64,000 nt of DNA from Pseudomonas fluorescens (GTDB taxonomy: Bacteria; Pseudomonadota; Gammaproteobacteria; Pseudomonadales; Pseudomonadaceae): assembly GCF_005938625.1 (NCBI RefSeq), contig NZ_VCNJ01000022.1:1-64000 (forward strand), written 5' to 3'. The translations under genes and the position numbers were made by a program. Shown in pieces: positions 1 to 8,853 of the stretch. Each line of letters starts with the position of its first letter. The stretch's first letter is position 1. The notes below the pieces were generated by a model. The model worked only from the letters and a program-made list of their open reading frames with translations, searched no databases and was not told the origin of the DNA.

Positions 1-118
1 GTTGGGGTTTTGTTTTGCCTGTAGAAAAGTTTTTACTCGCAGCAGCGAACAAATTTGCACAGTTATTTTCGAATCAGAACACTAGAATAGCCCCACCTTA
101 TTCGGAGCCAGAGCCTTT

Positions 119-778
119 ATGTCAGAGTCGGTTGACGCCCCCGGGCTGTCAGATTTACCGCTGGAAGACTTGGTGGCCTGTCACGAGTGCGACCTGCTGA
201 TGCGCAAGCCAACGCTTGCTCACGGCGAAAAAGCGCTCTGCCCTCGCTGCGGTTACGAACTGTACGCTCATCGCCATAACGTGGTGCAGCGCAGCCTTGC
301 CTTGGTGATCGCAGCATTATTGCTGTACATCCCGGCAAACTTTTTACCCATCATGCAACTCAATATCCTCGGACAATCTTCGCAGGATACGGTGTGGAGC
401 GGCGTACTCGGCCTGTTCAATACGGACATGCAGGGTGTTTCGATCGTCGTCTTCCTGTGCAGCATGGCCATACCGCTGCTCAAGTTGCTGTGCCAGTTAT
501 TCGTTTTGCTGACGATTCGCTTCAATGTCGGACGCAGCTATGGCTTGCTGCTCTATCGCATTTATCACCATCTCAAAGACTGGGGAATGCTCGAGGTCTA
601 TCTCATGGGCGTGCTGGTGGCGATCGTCAAACTGGCTGACATGGCAGCCATCACCGTAGGTCTCGGCTTGGCGTGTTTTATCAGCTTGTTATTGGTGCAG
701 GTCTGGCTGGAAGTGGTGATGTCACCGCATCAGATCTGGCAGGCGTTATCAGGAGAGGACGCTCATGCGGGCGATTGA
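119..778 (+). CDS. PqiA/LetA-family membrane protein, first half
   Basis: A 219-residue inner-membrane protein of the paraquat-inducible protein A family, which works with MCE-domain proteins to move lipids between inner and outer membranes. The N-terminus carries a zinc-ribbon-like pair (CHEC near residue 21 and CPRC near residue 41), followed by about four hydrophobic segments starting near residue 60 (LALVIAALLLYIPANFLPIM). E. coli PqiA and LetA are about 420 residues with two such modules in one chain; here each module is a separate gene. The ATG has GGAG 11 nt upstream. The stop overlaps the next gene by 14 nt, so translation is probably coupled. Family assignment is firm; exact substrate is unknown. 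Confidence 0.9.
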   Translation: MSESVDAPGLSDLPLEDLVACHECDLLMRKPTLAHGEKALCPRCGYELYAHRHNVVQRSLALVIAALLLYIPANFLPIMQLNILGQSSQDTVWSGVLGLFNTDMQGVSIVVFLCSMAIPLLKLLCQLFVLLTIRFNVGRSYGLLLYRIYHHLKDWGMLEVYLMGVLVAIVKLADMAAITVGLGLACFISLLLVQVWLEVVMSPHQIWQALSGEDAHAGD

Positions 779-1388
779 TGCGGGCATTCTGGTGTGTACC
801 GAATGCCACGAATTGAACAAGCAGGAAGCGGAAACCGACGAGCAAACCTGCAGCCGTTGCGGTGCGCTGGTTCACGCCCGGCGTCCGAACAGCCTCGTGC
901 GAACCTGGGCACTGCTGATCACGGCGGCAATTATCTATATTCCGGCCAACGTTTTGCCGATCATGACTGTCAGTTCTTTGGGTCAAGGTGATCCGAGCAC
1001 GATCATGTCCGGCGTGATCCAGCTGGTGCAACACGGCATGATTCCTATTGCGGCTGTGGTGTTTATCGCCAGTATTCTGGTGCCGACCTTCAAACTGGTG
1101 GGTATTGCGCTGCTGCTGTTTTCGGTGCAACGACGCCAGCCGTTGTCAGCTCGTCAGCGCATCTGGATGTACCGTTTTATCGAGTTCATTGGTCGCTGGT
1201 CGATGCTCGATATTTTTGTGATCGCCATTCTGGTGGCGGTCGTCAACTTCGGCCGGCTTGCCAGTGTCGAAGCCAATCTTGGCGCCATCGCCTTCGCCAG
1301 TGTGGTGATTCTGACGATGCTCGCCGCAGTAACTTTCGATCCCCGACTGATTTGGGATAACACGGAGTCGGACGACGACCATGACTGA
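765..1388 (+). CDS. PqiA/LetA-family membrane protein, second half
   Basis: A 207-residue second PqiA-type module: a zinc-ribbon-like pair (CTEC, then CSRC) and a repeat of the hydrophobic pattern seen in the preceding gene (TWALLITAAIIYIPANVLPI), with about four membrane segments. It starts inside the end of the previous gene and its own stop overlaps the following MCE gene by 8 nt, so all three are one translationally coupled operon. I infer that the two proteins assemble into the equivalent of one two-module PqiA/LetA. No frameshift is needed to explain the split: both ORFs are clean, complete and have their own starts. Confidence 0.9.
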   Translation: MRAIDAGILVCTECHELNKQEAETDEQTCSRCGALVHARRPNSLVRTWALLITAAIIYIPANVLPIMTVSSLGQGDPSTIMSGVIQLVQHGMIPIAAVVFIASILVPTFKLVGIALLLFSVQRRQPLSARQRIWMYRFIEFIGRWSMLDIFVIAILVAVVNFGRLASVEANLGAIAFASVVILTMLAAVTFDPRLIWDNTESDDDHD

Positions 1389-3684
1389 TTTGCCCGTAGC
1401 TAAAACCCGACCGGCTTCGAACTGGTCTGCCATTTGGGTACTGCCTCTGATTGCGCTGATCATCGGCGGCTGGCTCGGCTGGCGTGCGTACTCCGAGACC
1501 GGGATCGAAATTCAGATCCGCTTCGAGAGTGGCGAAGGTATTCAGGCCAACAAGACCGAGGTCATGTACAAGGGCATGTCGGTCGGTAAGGTCAAGACGC
1601 TCAAGCTCGACGATGAGGGCAACTCCAAAGGCGTGATTGCCACCGTCGAGATGAATAAAGACGTCGAGCAATACCTCAAGACCAGCACGCGTTTCTGGCT
1701 GGTCAAACCGAGCGTCACCCTGGCTGGTATTACTGGGCTGGAGACATTGGTCTCGGGTAACTATGTTGCCATCAGTCCCGGCGAAGGCGAACCGACACGC
1801 AAGTTCAAGGCACTCTCCGAAGAGCCGCCGCTGTCCGACGCCAAGCCTGGCCTGCATCTGACCATCAAGGCTGATCGTCTTGGCTCGTTGAGCCGCGGCA
1901 GCCCGGTGTTCTACAAGCAGATCAAGGTGGGCCAGATCAAAAGCTACGTGCTTTCGGAAGATCAGAGCACCGTTGAACTCAAAGTCTTCATCGAGCCGAC
2001 TTACGCCAAACTGGTGCGCAAACATACGCGTTTCTGGAACGCCAGCGGCATCAGCATCGACGCCAACCTGTCCGGCGTAAAAGTGCGCAGCGAATCGTTG
2101 GCCAGCATCGTCGCCGGTGGTATCGCTTTCGCTACACCAGAGAATCGCAAGGACAGTCCACCGACTGATCCAAGCCTGCCATTCCGTCTTTACGAAGACT
2201 TCGATGCCGCTGCTGCCGGGATCCGCGTAAAGGTCAAACTCAGCGACTTCGAGGGCCTGCAGGCTGGCCGCACGCCGGTGATGTACAAAGGCATTCAGGT
2301 CGGCAACCTGAAAGCACTGAAGGTCGATCCGGATCTGAACAGCGCCACGGCCGAGCTGACCCTGGATCCATTGGCCGAAGATTATCTGGTCGACGGCACC
2401 CAGTTCTGGGTGGTCAAACCGTCGATTTCTCTGGCCGGTATCACCGGTCTGGAAGCTTTGGTGAAAGGTAACTACATCGCCGTGCGTCCGGGTGATAAAG
2501 GCGCTGCACCGAAACGCGAGTTCGAGGCACGGCCAAAAGCACCGCCGCTGGATCTGCGCTCACCGGGTCTGCACCTGGTGTTGTTCACTGACGTCCTCGG
2601 CTCCATCGATGTCGGCAGCCCGATTCTGTACAAGCAGGTCAAGGTTGGTTCGGTTCAGAGCTATCAGTTCTCCAAGACCCGCAAGCAACTGGTGATCGGC
2701 GTTCACATCGAGAAGGAATACGAAAACCTGGTCAACGCTTCGACCCGCTTCTGGAATGTCAGCGGCATCACACTGACCGGCGGACTGACCGGTGGCATTC
2801 AAGTGAAGAGTGAATCGCTGCAGACTTTGATGGCCGGTGGTATCGCCTTCGAGACACCGCAAGCCAAGGCGCCATTGCAGAAGCGTATTCCGCGTTTCCG
2901 TTTGTTCGCCAACCATGATGACGCCAATCAGAAGGGCGCCGTAGTGACGATCAAGGTCGATCGCGCTGATGGTCTGCGCAGCGGCACTCCGGTTCGCTTC
3001 AAGGGACTGGATGTCGGCAAGATTGAAAGTGTCGATCTGACTGACGATCTGCAATCGGTGATCCTCACGGCGCGCATCACCGAAGTGCCGGAGAAGATCG
3101 CGCGGGTTGGCAGCCAGTTCTGGGTGGTCAAACCGGAGCTGGGTCTGATCAAGACTGCCAATCTGGAAACCCTGGTGACCGGGCAGTACATCGAAGTGCA
3201 ACCGGCGGCCAAGAATCTCGGCCCGCAGAAGAACTTCGTCGCGTTGGCCAATGCGCCGGAAGTGACCAAGCAAGAGGCGGGGCTGAGTCTGGTATTGAGC
3301 GCTGCCCGTCGTGGTTCGCTGAAGCCGGGCGTGCCGGTGACTTACCGTGAAATTACCGTGGGTAAAGTCACCGGTTATGAACTGGGTCAGACCGCAGATC
3401 GGGTGTTGGTGCACATTCTGATCGAGCCTAAATATGCGCCGTTGGTGCGCAGTGGCAGCCGGTTCTGGAACACCAGCGGTGTCGGTTTCGATATCGGTTT
3501 GTTCAACGGGCTGACGGTGCGCACGGAATCGCTGGAGACGGCGATTCAGGGTGGGATTGCTTTCGCCACGCCGGATGGCGAGCGCATGGGTAACCCGGCG
3601 CGGGCTGAGCAGACGTTCCCGTTGTTCGACAAGTTTGAGGATGAGTGGCTGACGTGGGCGCCGAAGATTTCGCTCGGTAAGTGA
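1381..3684 (+). CDS. pqiB: PqiB/LetB-like MCE protein with six MCE domains
   Basis: A 767-residue protein with one N-terminal membrane anchor (about residues 16-36, IWVLPLIALIIGGWLGW) and a periplasmic region of six tandem MCE modules starting near residues 41, 157, 280, 396, 519 and 640. Modules alternate between two types: VMYKGxxVGx-type (1, 3, with 5 as VRFKG) and VFYKQ/VTYRE-type (2, 4, 6), suggesting duplication of a pair. MCE proteins form hexameric tubes that carry phospholipid across the periplasm. E. coli PqiB has three modules and LetB seven, so this is intermediate. No PqiC-like lipoprotein follows, which resembles the LetAB arrangement. RefSeq-style naming would be PqiB; the functional equivalent could be LetB. 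Confidence 0.9.
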   Translation: MTDLPVAKTRPASNWSAIWVLPLIALIIGGWLGWRAYSETGIEIQIRFESGEGIQANKTEVMYKGMSVGKVKTLKLDDEGNSKGVIATVEMNKDVEQYLKTSTRFWLVKPSVTLAGITGLETLVSGNYVAISPGEGEPTRKFKALSEEPPLSDAKPGLHLTIKADRLGSLSRGSPVFYKQIKVGQIKSYVLSEDQSTVELKVFIEPTYAKLVRKHTRFWNASGISIDANLSGVKVRSESLASIVAGGIAFATPENRKDSPPTDPSLPFRLYEDFDAAAAGIRVKVKLSDFEGLQAGRTPVMYKGIQVGNLKALKVDPDLNSATAELTLDPLAEDYLVDGTQFWVVKPSISLAGITGLEALVKGNYIAVRPGDKGAAPKREFEARPKAPPLDLRSPGLHLVLFTDVLGSIDVGSPILYKQVKVGSVQSYQFSKTRKQLVIGVHIEKEYENLVNASTRFWNVSGITLTGGLTGGIQVKSESLQTLMAGGIAFETPQAKAPLQKRIPRFRLFANHDDANQKGAVVTIKVDRADGLRSGTPVRFKGLDVGKIESVDLTDDLQSVILTARITEVPEKIARVGSQFWVVKPELGLIKTANLETLVTGQYIEVQPAAKNLGPQKNFVALANAPEVTKQEAGLSLVLSAARRGSLKPGVPVTYREITVGKVTGYELGQTADRVLVHILIEPKYAPLVRSGSRFWNTSGVGFDIGLFNGLTVRTESLETAIQGGIAFATPDGERMGNPARAEQTFPLFDKFEDEWLTWAPKISLGK

Positions 3685-3706
3685 TTCTATGGTGTCTGAA
3701 GTGGCG

Positions 3707-3776
3707 CCATCGCGAGCAGGCTCACTCCTACAGGGGAACGCATTCCAACTGTAGAAGTGAGCCTGCTCGCGATAGG
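3707..3776. repeat. REP doublet, family A (GTAGGAGTGAGCC type)
   Basis: Two inverted copies of a core reading GAGCCTGCTCGCGAT on one strand lie at 3707-3733 and 3750-3776, separated by about 16 nt. This is a P. fluorescens REP/REPIN-type extragenic palindrome. It sits between the convergent pqiB and mksB genes. Confidence 0.9.
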
Positions 3777-3809
3777 GCCCGCAAAATCAGCACAAACCCC
3801 AAGCCATAA

Positions 3810-3846
3810 AAAAGGGCCGCGATCCAAACAGATCGCGGCCCTTTCT
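3810..3846. terminator. Bidirectional Rho-independent terminator
   Basis: A 14-bp perfect stem (3811-3824 with 3831-3844) around a 6-nt loop, flanked by A- and T-runs on both sides. It can end both the pqiB operon (plus) and mksB (minus). Confidence 0.9.
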
Positions 3847-3865
3847 TGTTTTCAGTTAACGCCGA

Positions 3866-6706
3866 TCAAACCGCATCCAGCTCCGGTTCATCCGCTTCAA
3901 CATTGACCGTAGCCTTCACCACATCATGGCGACGGATGTACTTCCAGTCCGCCTCATCAATGTAGATCCCCGCCGGGCCGCTGCCGCCTTCCAGGTCGAT
4001 CGCGACACTGGCGCAGACCTGCGGCTTCACACTCGCCAGAATCGGCACGAAGCCCAGCTGAAGGCTGGTTTCCAGCAGCGCGGCCTGGTTCTTCTCGTCA
4101 ATGTCCGCCGCCTCGTCGAGGTAGTACGGCAGGCGCACGCGACCGGCCTGATCGCGGTCCATCAAGTGCAGCAACAAATACATGTTGGTCAGCGCCTTGA
4201 TGGTCATGGTCGTGCCGTTGGACGCCGCGCCATCGATGTCGGTGTGGATCACCGGCTGGCCGTTGACCTTGGTGATCTCGAACGCCAGTTCGAACAAATC
4301 CTTGAGGCCGAGCTGGTTGTGGTTCGCCGCCACCAGCCGCGCCAGGTATTCCTTGGCTTCTTCGTTCTTGTTGTCCTGCTCGGCACTTTGGCTCAGATCG
4401 AACACCGACAGGGTTTCGCCTTCTTCGTACTGACCGGCGCTGTGAATGATCTGGTCGATGTGCTTGAGCGCTTCCTTGTTCGGCGCGAGGACGATACGGA
4501 AGCTCTGCAGGTTGGACACCTGACGCTTGTTGATCTCGCGGTTGAACAGCGCCAGTTGATGTTCGAGGCTGTCGTAGTCGCTGCGGATGTTGCGCAGCGT
4601 CCGGGCGATGTCGGTGACCGCCGCACGACGGGCCTTGCCCAGCGTCAGCGCTTCATCGGTGCGGTGCGCGTAAGCGTTGATCAGCAGCGACAGACGGCGC
4701 TCCATATCGTCTTCGCTATCGAACTTGGCCACGCCTTTGAGGCGCACCTGCGCGTACAACGCTTCAATCTGACCGTCGGCGCGCAGCAAGCCTTGCCAGC
4801 TGTCCTGATAGTCATTGAGCAGCGGCAACAGGTTGTCCATCGAATCGTCGACCGGATCCATGAACGGCGTACCGAACGGCAGATCCGCCGGTAACAACTG
4901 ACGACGGCGCAGCGCATCGTCGAGGGTGCGTTGCTTGGCTTCCATATCGGCGATCTGCCGGCCGACCAGTTGCAGCTTGGCCGACAGTTGCTGGACGCGC
5001 TCGGTGAAGGCATCGCTGGAACGCTTGAGTTCGTCCTGCGCGCCTTCCATCTGCGCCAGTTGCTCGAGCTTGTCGCTTTCTTCAGCGCTCAAAGTCTGCG
5101 TGCGGCGGAAGTCTTCCAGTGCTTTCTGCGCGTCCAGCACTTGCTGGTACAGCGTTTCGGTCTGGGTTTTGCTCGCGGCGCGATCGGCGGCCACGGCCTG
5201 CTGGGTTTTCAGTTGCTTGAGTTCTTTTTCCAGACGCTCTTTCTGATCGCGCAACGCGGCGCGGTCGGCCAGTGCTTGCAGGGCCGGCGGCTCGATGTGG
5301 GAGATGTCGATGGACAGGCCCGGGACTTCGAAGCGCTCGCCTTTGAAGCCATCGAGAATCAGCTCAACGGATTTGACCCACTCGCCATCTTCATCGAGGG
5401 TGATGCCGTGTTCACCCAGCGGCAGGCTGAACAATGCACTGTTGAACAGACGCATCAGACGCTCGACGTCCTGTTGCGAGAACTCCTCACGCAGACGCGC
5501 GTAACTGTTGTTGTCGGCGTGATCGAGTTGCTGCTTCACCGACTTCAGGCGTTTTTCCAGATCGCGCACGCGCTCTTCCAGATCTTCCGCACTGAACTGG
5601 CGGGATTGCGCCAGGGCGCCGGCCAGTTCGTCGTGGGCGTCTTTGGCCGCGAGCAATTGTTGCTCGAGCACTTTGACGTCGTCGACCAGGGCGAAGCGAT
5701 TTTTCAACACCGACAGCTCGCCGAGCCAACGCTGGATGCCGGAAATTTCCCGCTCCAGACGCATCAGTTCCTGGGTGCCACCGCGTTGGTCGTTTTGCAG
5801 GCTGTCCTGCTCGCCACGGTAGTGATCGGCCTGGATGGTCAGCTCTTCTTTACGCGCACTGGCGTAGTCGGACCAGGTGCCGAGCAATGAGTCGAGCAGC
5901 GGCGACAGGCGATGCAGTTTGCCGCGCAGTACGTCGCGCTGTTTCACGCCATTGGCCAAGGCCTCAACCAACGGGCCGGCAGCGACCAGCGAGTTGTAGT
6001 CCTGTTCCATGCGGCGCACGTCGCGGAAGGCTTCTTCGCACGCAGCGATGTAATCGACGCTGCCGGAACGCAGGCTGTGTTCGAAGGCATCGAGGAACAA
6101 CTGCTTCAACTTGGCTGCAGTGATTTCACGCATGTGCAGCAGATTGATAAACAACGCGCGGAAGGTCTTCAGGCTCTGTTCGCTGGTGGAGCGCAGCGGG
6201 ATCAACGTCAGGTCGAGCGGGATCGACGTGTGACCGCCAACCAACAAGCGACGCAGTTCGTCCGGCTTGAGTTCGTAGGCTTTCAGGCCTTCTTTCTCAA
6301 GGTTGCTGAACAGCTCTTTCTGACGCAGGCAGGTGTCGTTCTTCTGGTAATGCGCCAGATCGAGCTTGCCGGCGTAAGCGAAGAACTGGTGACCGAAACC
6401 ACCGCCCGGGCCGCGACCGACCACGCCGATCACGTGCGGACCGTGCGGCAGGTTCACTTCGACAAGGATGTAGCTGGTGTCGGAAGCGAAGTAGAAGCGC
6501 CGCGATTGTTCGAGGCTGTACTTGCCGAAACTCATGTCCGACATGCGCGCCAGAATCGGGAACTGCAAGGCGTTGATCGACGCCGATTTACCGAGGTTGT
6601 TCGCGCCGTAAACCGACAACGGTTCTTCCAGCGGGAACAGGCCGAGGCTGTAACCGGCGGTGTTCAAAAGGGCAAAGCGGCGGATGCCGTAGCGTTCCTG
6701 GCTCAT
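3866..6706 (-). CDS. mksB: Condensin complex SMC-like ATPase MksB
   Basis: A 946-residue MukB/SMC-like ATPase. The Walker A loop is GANNLGKS at residues 34-41. The middle is rich in Q, E, L and R heptads (coiled coil, about 275-720). A C-terminal Walker B/D-loop-like segment YYLDEAADID is at 861-870. It is the motor of the MksBEF condensin, which compacts and helps segregate the chromosome. It is shorter than E. coli MukB (about 1,480 residues), as is usual for MksB. It is the last gene of mksF-mksE-mksB, with a 4-nt ATGA overlap with mksE. No mksG (TOPRIM nuclease) gene follows, since the next gene is convergent. This points to a chromosome-maintenance role rather than plasmid defence. Confidence 0.9.
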   Translation of the reverse strand: MSQERYGIRRFALLNTAGYSLGLFPLEEPLSVYGANNLGKSASINALQFPILARMSDMSFGKYSLEQSRRFYFASDTSYILVEVNLPHGPHVIGVVGRGPGGGFGHQFFAYAGKLDLAHYQKNDTCLRQKELFSNLEKEGLKAYELKPDELRRLLVGGHTSIPLDLTLIPLRSTSEQSLKTFRALFINLLHMREITAAKLKQLFLDAFEHSLRSGSVDYIAACEEAFRDVRRMEQDYNSLVAAGPLVEALANGVKQRDVLRGKLHRLSPLLDSLLGTWSDYASARKEELTIQADHYRGEQDSLQNDQRGGTQELMRLEREISGIQRWLGELSVLKNRFALVDDVKVLEQQLLAAKDAHDELAGALAQSRQFSAEDLEERVRDLEKRLKSVKQQLDHADNNSYARLREEFSQQDVERLMRLFNSALFSLPLGEHGITLDEDGEWVKSVELILDGFKGERFEVPGLSIDISHIEPPALQALADRAALRDQKERLEKELKQLKTQQAVAADRAASKTQTETLYQQVLDAQKALEDFRRTQTLSAEESDKLEQLAQMEGAQDELKRSSDAFTERVQQLSAKLQLVGRQIADMEAKQRTLDDALRRRQLLPADLPFGTPFMDPVDDSMDNLLPLLNDYQDSWQGLLRADGQIEALYAQVRLKGVAKFDSEDDMERRLSLLINAYAHRTDEALTLGKARRAAVTDIARTLRNIRSDYDSLEHQLALFNREINKRQVSNLQSFRIVLAPNKEALKHIDQIIHSAGQYEEGETLSVFDLSQSAEQDNKNEEAKEYLARLVAANHNQLGLKDLFELAFEITKVNGQPVIHTDIDGAASNGTTMTIKALTNMYLLLHLMDRDQAGRVRLPYYLDEAADIDEKNQAALLETSLQLGFVPILASVKPQVCASVAIDLEGGSGPAGIYIDEADWKYIRRHDVVKATVNVEADEPELDAV

Positions 6707-7404
6707 GCGTCGGACTCCTGTTCTTCGGCAATGGCGCGGGCCAGTGCGTCTTCTTCGCTTTCTTCATCGAATTCGGTGAGATCGAGCGGATCGTCGGTTT
6801 CGAGGAATTTGGCTTCCGCCGCTTCGTCGATCAGCACCGGCGCTGGCAGCGGCAATACGCTGTGCACGCTGGCCGCCAGATCGCGATCCTGCTGCACCGA
6901 CAGGCACACGTCGAGGAAACGGTGCATCGGCGGCAGGAAGCGGTACACGCCGTTTTCTTCGCTGGCGAAACCGAGTTGAGTCATGCGGCGCATGATCTTT
7001 TCTTCGAGTTCTTCCACGGTCTGCACTTCGGCCTGAATGAACAGGTCGCGGTATTTTTCCAGCAGTGATGGCAACTCTTCGCGGCCGAGGCTGCCGCCAT
7101 CAAGCACGGCGATCGGGTCGCGACCCTGATCGGCCAGATGCTCGACGAGGATGAAGGTGAACAGCGCCAGACGCTGGGCAGTCTTGTTCACCGCTGCTGC
7201 GGCCATGTCCGGCACGAAGTAGTAGAAACCGCGGGTGTCGCAGACCAGTTCAAAGCCCAGCGCCTTGAACAGCGTGCGGTATTGATCCTGGAAGTTCGAC
7301 AATTGCGCGTACAGCTCCGGGTCGCGGCGGCTAACGTGGTAACCCTTGAACAGCTCGCGGAAGATCGGCGCGAGTTGCGACAGTTCGGAAAGATCAAGAT
7401 GCAT
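6703..7404 (-). CDS. mksE: Condensin subunit MksE
   Basis: A 233-residue protein in the position and size range of MksE, the winged-helix accessory (kite) subunit that bridges the MksF kleisin and the MksB heads. It begins MHLDLSELSQLAPIFREL and ends in a strongly acidic tail (EEDALARAIAEEQESDA). Its start overlaps the end of mksF by 11 nt and its stop overlaps mksB by 4 nt, so the three subunits are co-translated. Identification rests mainly on gene order, size and the flanking MksF and MksB. Confidence 0.85.
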   Translation of the reverse strand: MHLDLSELSQLAPIFRELFKGYHVSRRDPELYAQLSNFQDQYRTLFKALGFELVCDTRGFYYFVPDMAAAAVNKTAQRLALFTFILVEHLADQGRDPIAVLDGGSLGREELPSLLEKYRDLFIQAEVQTVEELEEKIMRRMTQLGFASEENGVYRFLPPMHRFLDVCLSVQQDRDLAASVHSVLPLPAPVLIDEAAEAKFLETDDPLDLTEFDEESEEDALARAIAEEQESDA

Positions 7405-8671
7405 TGGGGATGCTCGCAGAATTCTCGGAGGCAGAGTCGCTGGCCGAGAGCAGGGCGAAGGAGCGCAGGCTGACCTGGTGCTCGTGAGTGTGGTATTCGC
7501 GGCGTTCCAGACGCTCGCGCTTGAAGCGCTTTTCCCGCGACAGGCGCGAGAACCAGTAGAGCAATTCGTCGGTGGCGCCGTCCGGTTCCTGCTCCAGCAA
7601 CCAGGTCATCAAATCCGGCATCGGCAGGGCTTCTTCGCAACGGTCGACCATCTCACGCACGGTGCGTGGTGCGCGTGGGGCTTCGCCTTTCTGCGTTTTG
7701 TGCGCTTTCGGGAAGCGTGCTGGTTTCGGTTCGAAACGCGCCAGTGCATAAACGTAGGCTTCGACCTGACTGGCACTGCCGAGGAAGGTGCTCTGCGGGC
7801 GAGTGAACAGCGGCATCGCCGCTTGCGGTACGGCGTCGATGCCTTTGCGGCGGATCGCGGCCAATGCGAGTGCGGCACCACGGGTCACGGCGTTGTGCCG
7901 GCGCGCTTCTTCACGCAGCGGCAGCAGCAGTTCGCGGGCATGGCGCAAGGTCAACTGGGCGCTGGTTTGCATTTCGAGGATGCGCGCGTGGGTGCGCAGG
8001 AGCATGTCGTCGTCAACCAGATGGCCGAGGCGCTGTTGCTCGCTGAGCATCTTCAGCAGCACGGTTTCGACCTTGCGCACGCCTTGTTCGAAGGCGCCGT
8101 CGGCGTTCACCAGATCGATCATCGGCTCGACGTATTCGTCCCAGGTCGCCAGCACTTCGGCGTAACGCTGACGCAATGGAATCTGTCGATCGCTGGTCTT
8201 CGCCCGTTCGGCTACGGCGACCAAGGCCTGTTCGTCGTTGTCGAGCTTCTTCAACACGTCGCGGACACGCATGTCGAGCAGGCGCAGCTGGCGGGCAAGG
8301 TCGTGGCCGTCACGGACTTCGAACGCGTCCTGGATATACCCGGCCAGACGCTCGAGGTGACGCAGATAGGCTTCGATTTCCAGGCACAGGCCCAAGCGGT
8401 GTTCACGGCGCAGATACGCGAGAAAGTCGTGGATCTGCGCGTTCAGCTCGAAACGGTTCGGGCTTTTCGCCACCGGAATCAGAATATCGAGGCGAATCCA
8501 CACGTCGAGCAGGCTGGTGATGTCCTGCGGTGTGCTGTCCAGTTGTTGGGCGGCCAGTTGCGTGCGCAGTTCGTTGAGGCTCAGTGTGCCTTGGTCGAAG
8601 TGCTCGCACAGTGGCTCCAGAAGTGCCCAGTGTTCAGCGAGGGCGCGCAAGACGCGCTTGGGTTCGATCAT
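7394..8671 (-). CDS. mksF: Condensin kleisin subunit MksF
   Basis: The kleisin-type subunit of MksBEF, 425 residues from the ATG at 8671 (MIEPKRVLRALAEHW). The protein is mostly helical and charged, with an N-terminal winged-helix-like region and a C-terminal basic stretch (REKRFKRERLERREYHTHEH). The frame is open upstream to a GTG at 8737. I prefer 8671 because the upstream residues (NRILRDAVQSRLLIVNQPAIP) do not look like part of the domain, but neither start has a clear ribosome-binding site. It is the first gene of the mks operon and is divergent from holD, with 182 bp between starts. Confidence 0.85.
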   Translation of the reverse strand: MIEPKRVLRALAEHWALLEPLCEHFDQGTLSLNELRTQLAAQQLDSTPQDITSLLDVWIRLDILIPVAKSPNRFELNAQIHDFLAYLRREHRLGLCLEIEAYLRHLERLAGYIQDAFEVRDGHDLARQLRLLDMRVRDVLKKLDNDEQALVAVAERAKTSDRQIPLRQRYAEVLATWDEYVEPMIDLVNADGAFEQGVRKVETVLLKMLSEQQRLGHLVDDDMLLRTHARILEMQTSAQLTLRHARELLLPLREEARRHNAVTRGAALALAAIRRKGIDAVPQAAMPLFTRPQSTFLGSASQVEAYVYALARFEPKPARFPKAHKTQKGEAPRAPRTVREMVDRCEEALPMPDLMTWLLEQEPDGATDELLYWFSRLSREKRFKRERLERREYHTHEHQVSLRSFALLSASDSASENSASIPNAS

Positions 8672-8853
8672 CGGAATGGCCGGCTGGTTGACGATTAAAA
8701 GCCGCGATTGTACTGCATCACGAAGGATGCGATTCACTCTCGGGACGGGCTGTCGAATTTTCTAAGGGAGGGAGCTTAGGTAAAGGCTATCGATCAACAG
8801 CAAGCGATCTTGAACGAAGGGCGGTAGAATCAGCCCACTTCAGTTATCCACAA

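Noticed and set aside
3707..3776. CRISPR-like repeats (GAGCAGGCTCACTCCTACA motifs)
   Set aside because: They occur as inverted pairs at scattered intergenic sites, not as tandem direct repeats with unique spacers; they are REP/REPIN elements.
3866..8671. Wadjet/JetABCD defence system
   Set aside because: The gene order and sizes fit MksBEF, and the nuclease gene (jetD/mksG) needed for plasmid defence is absent.
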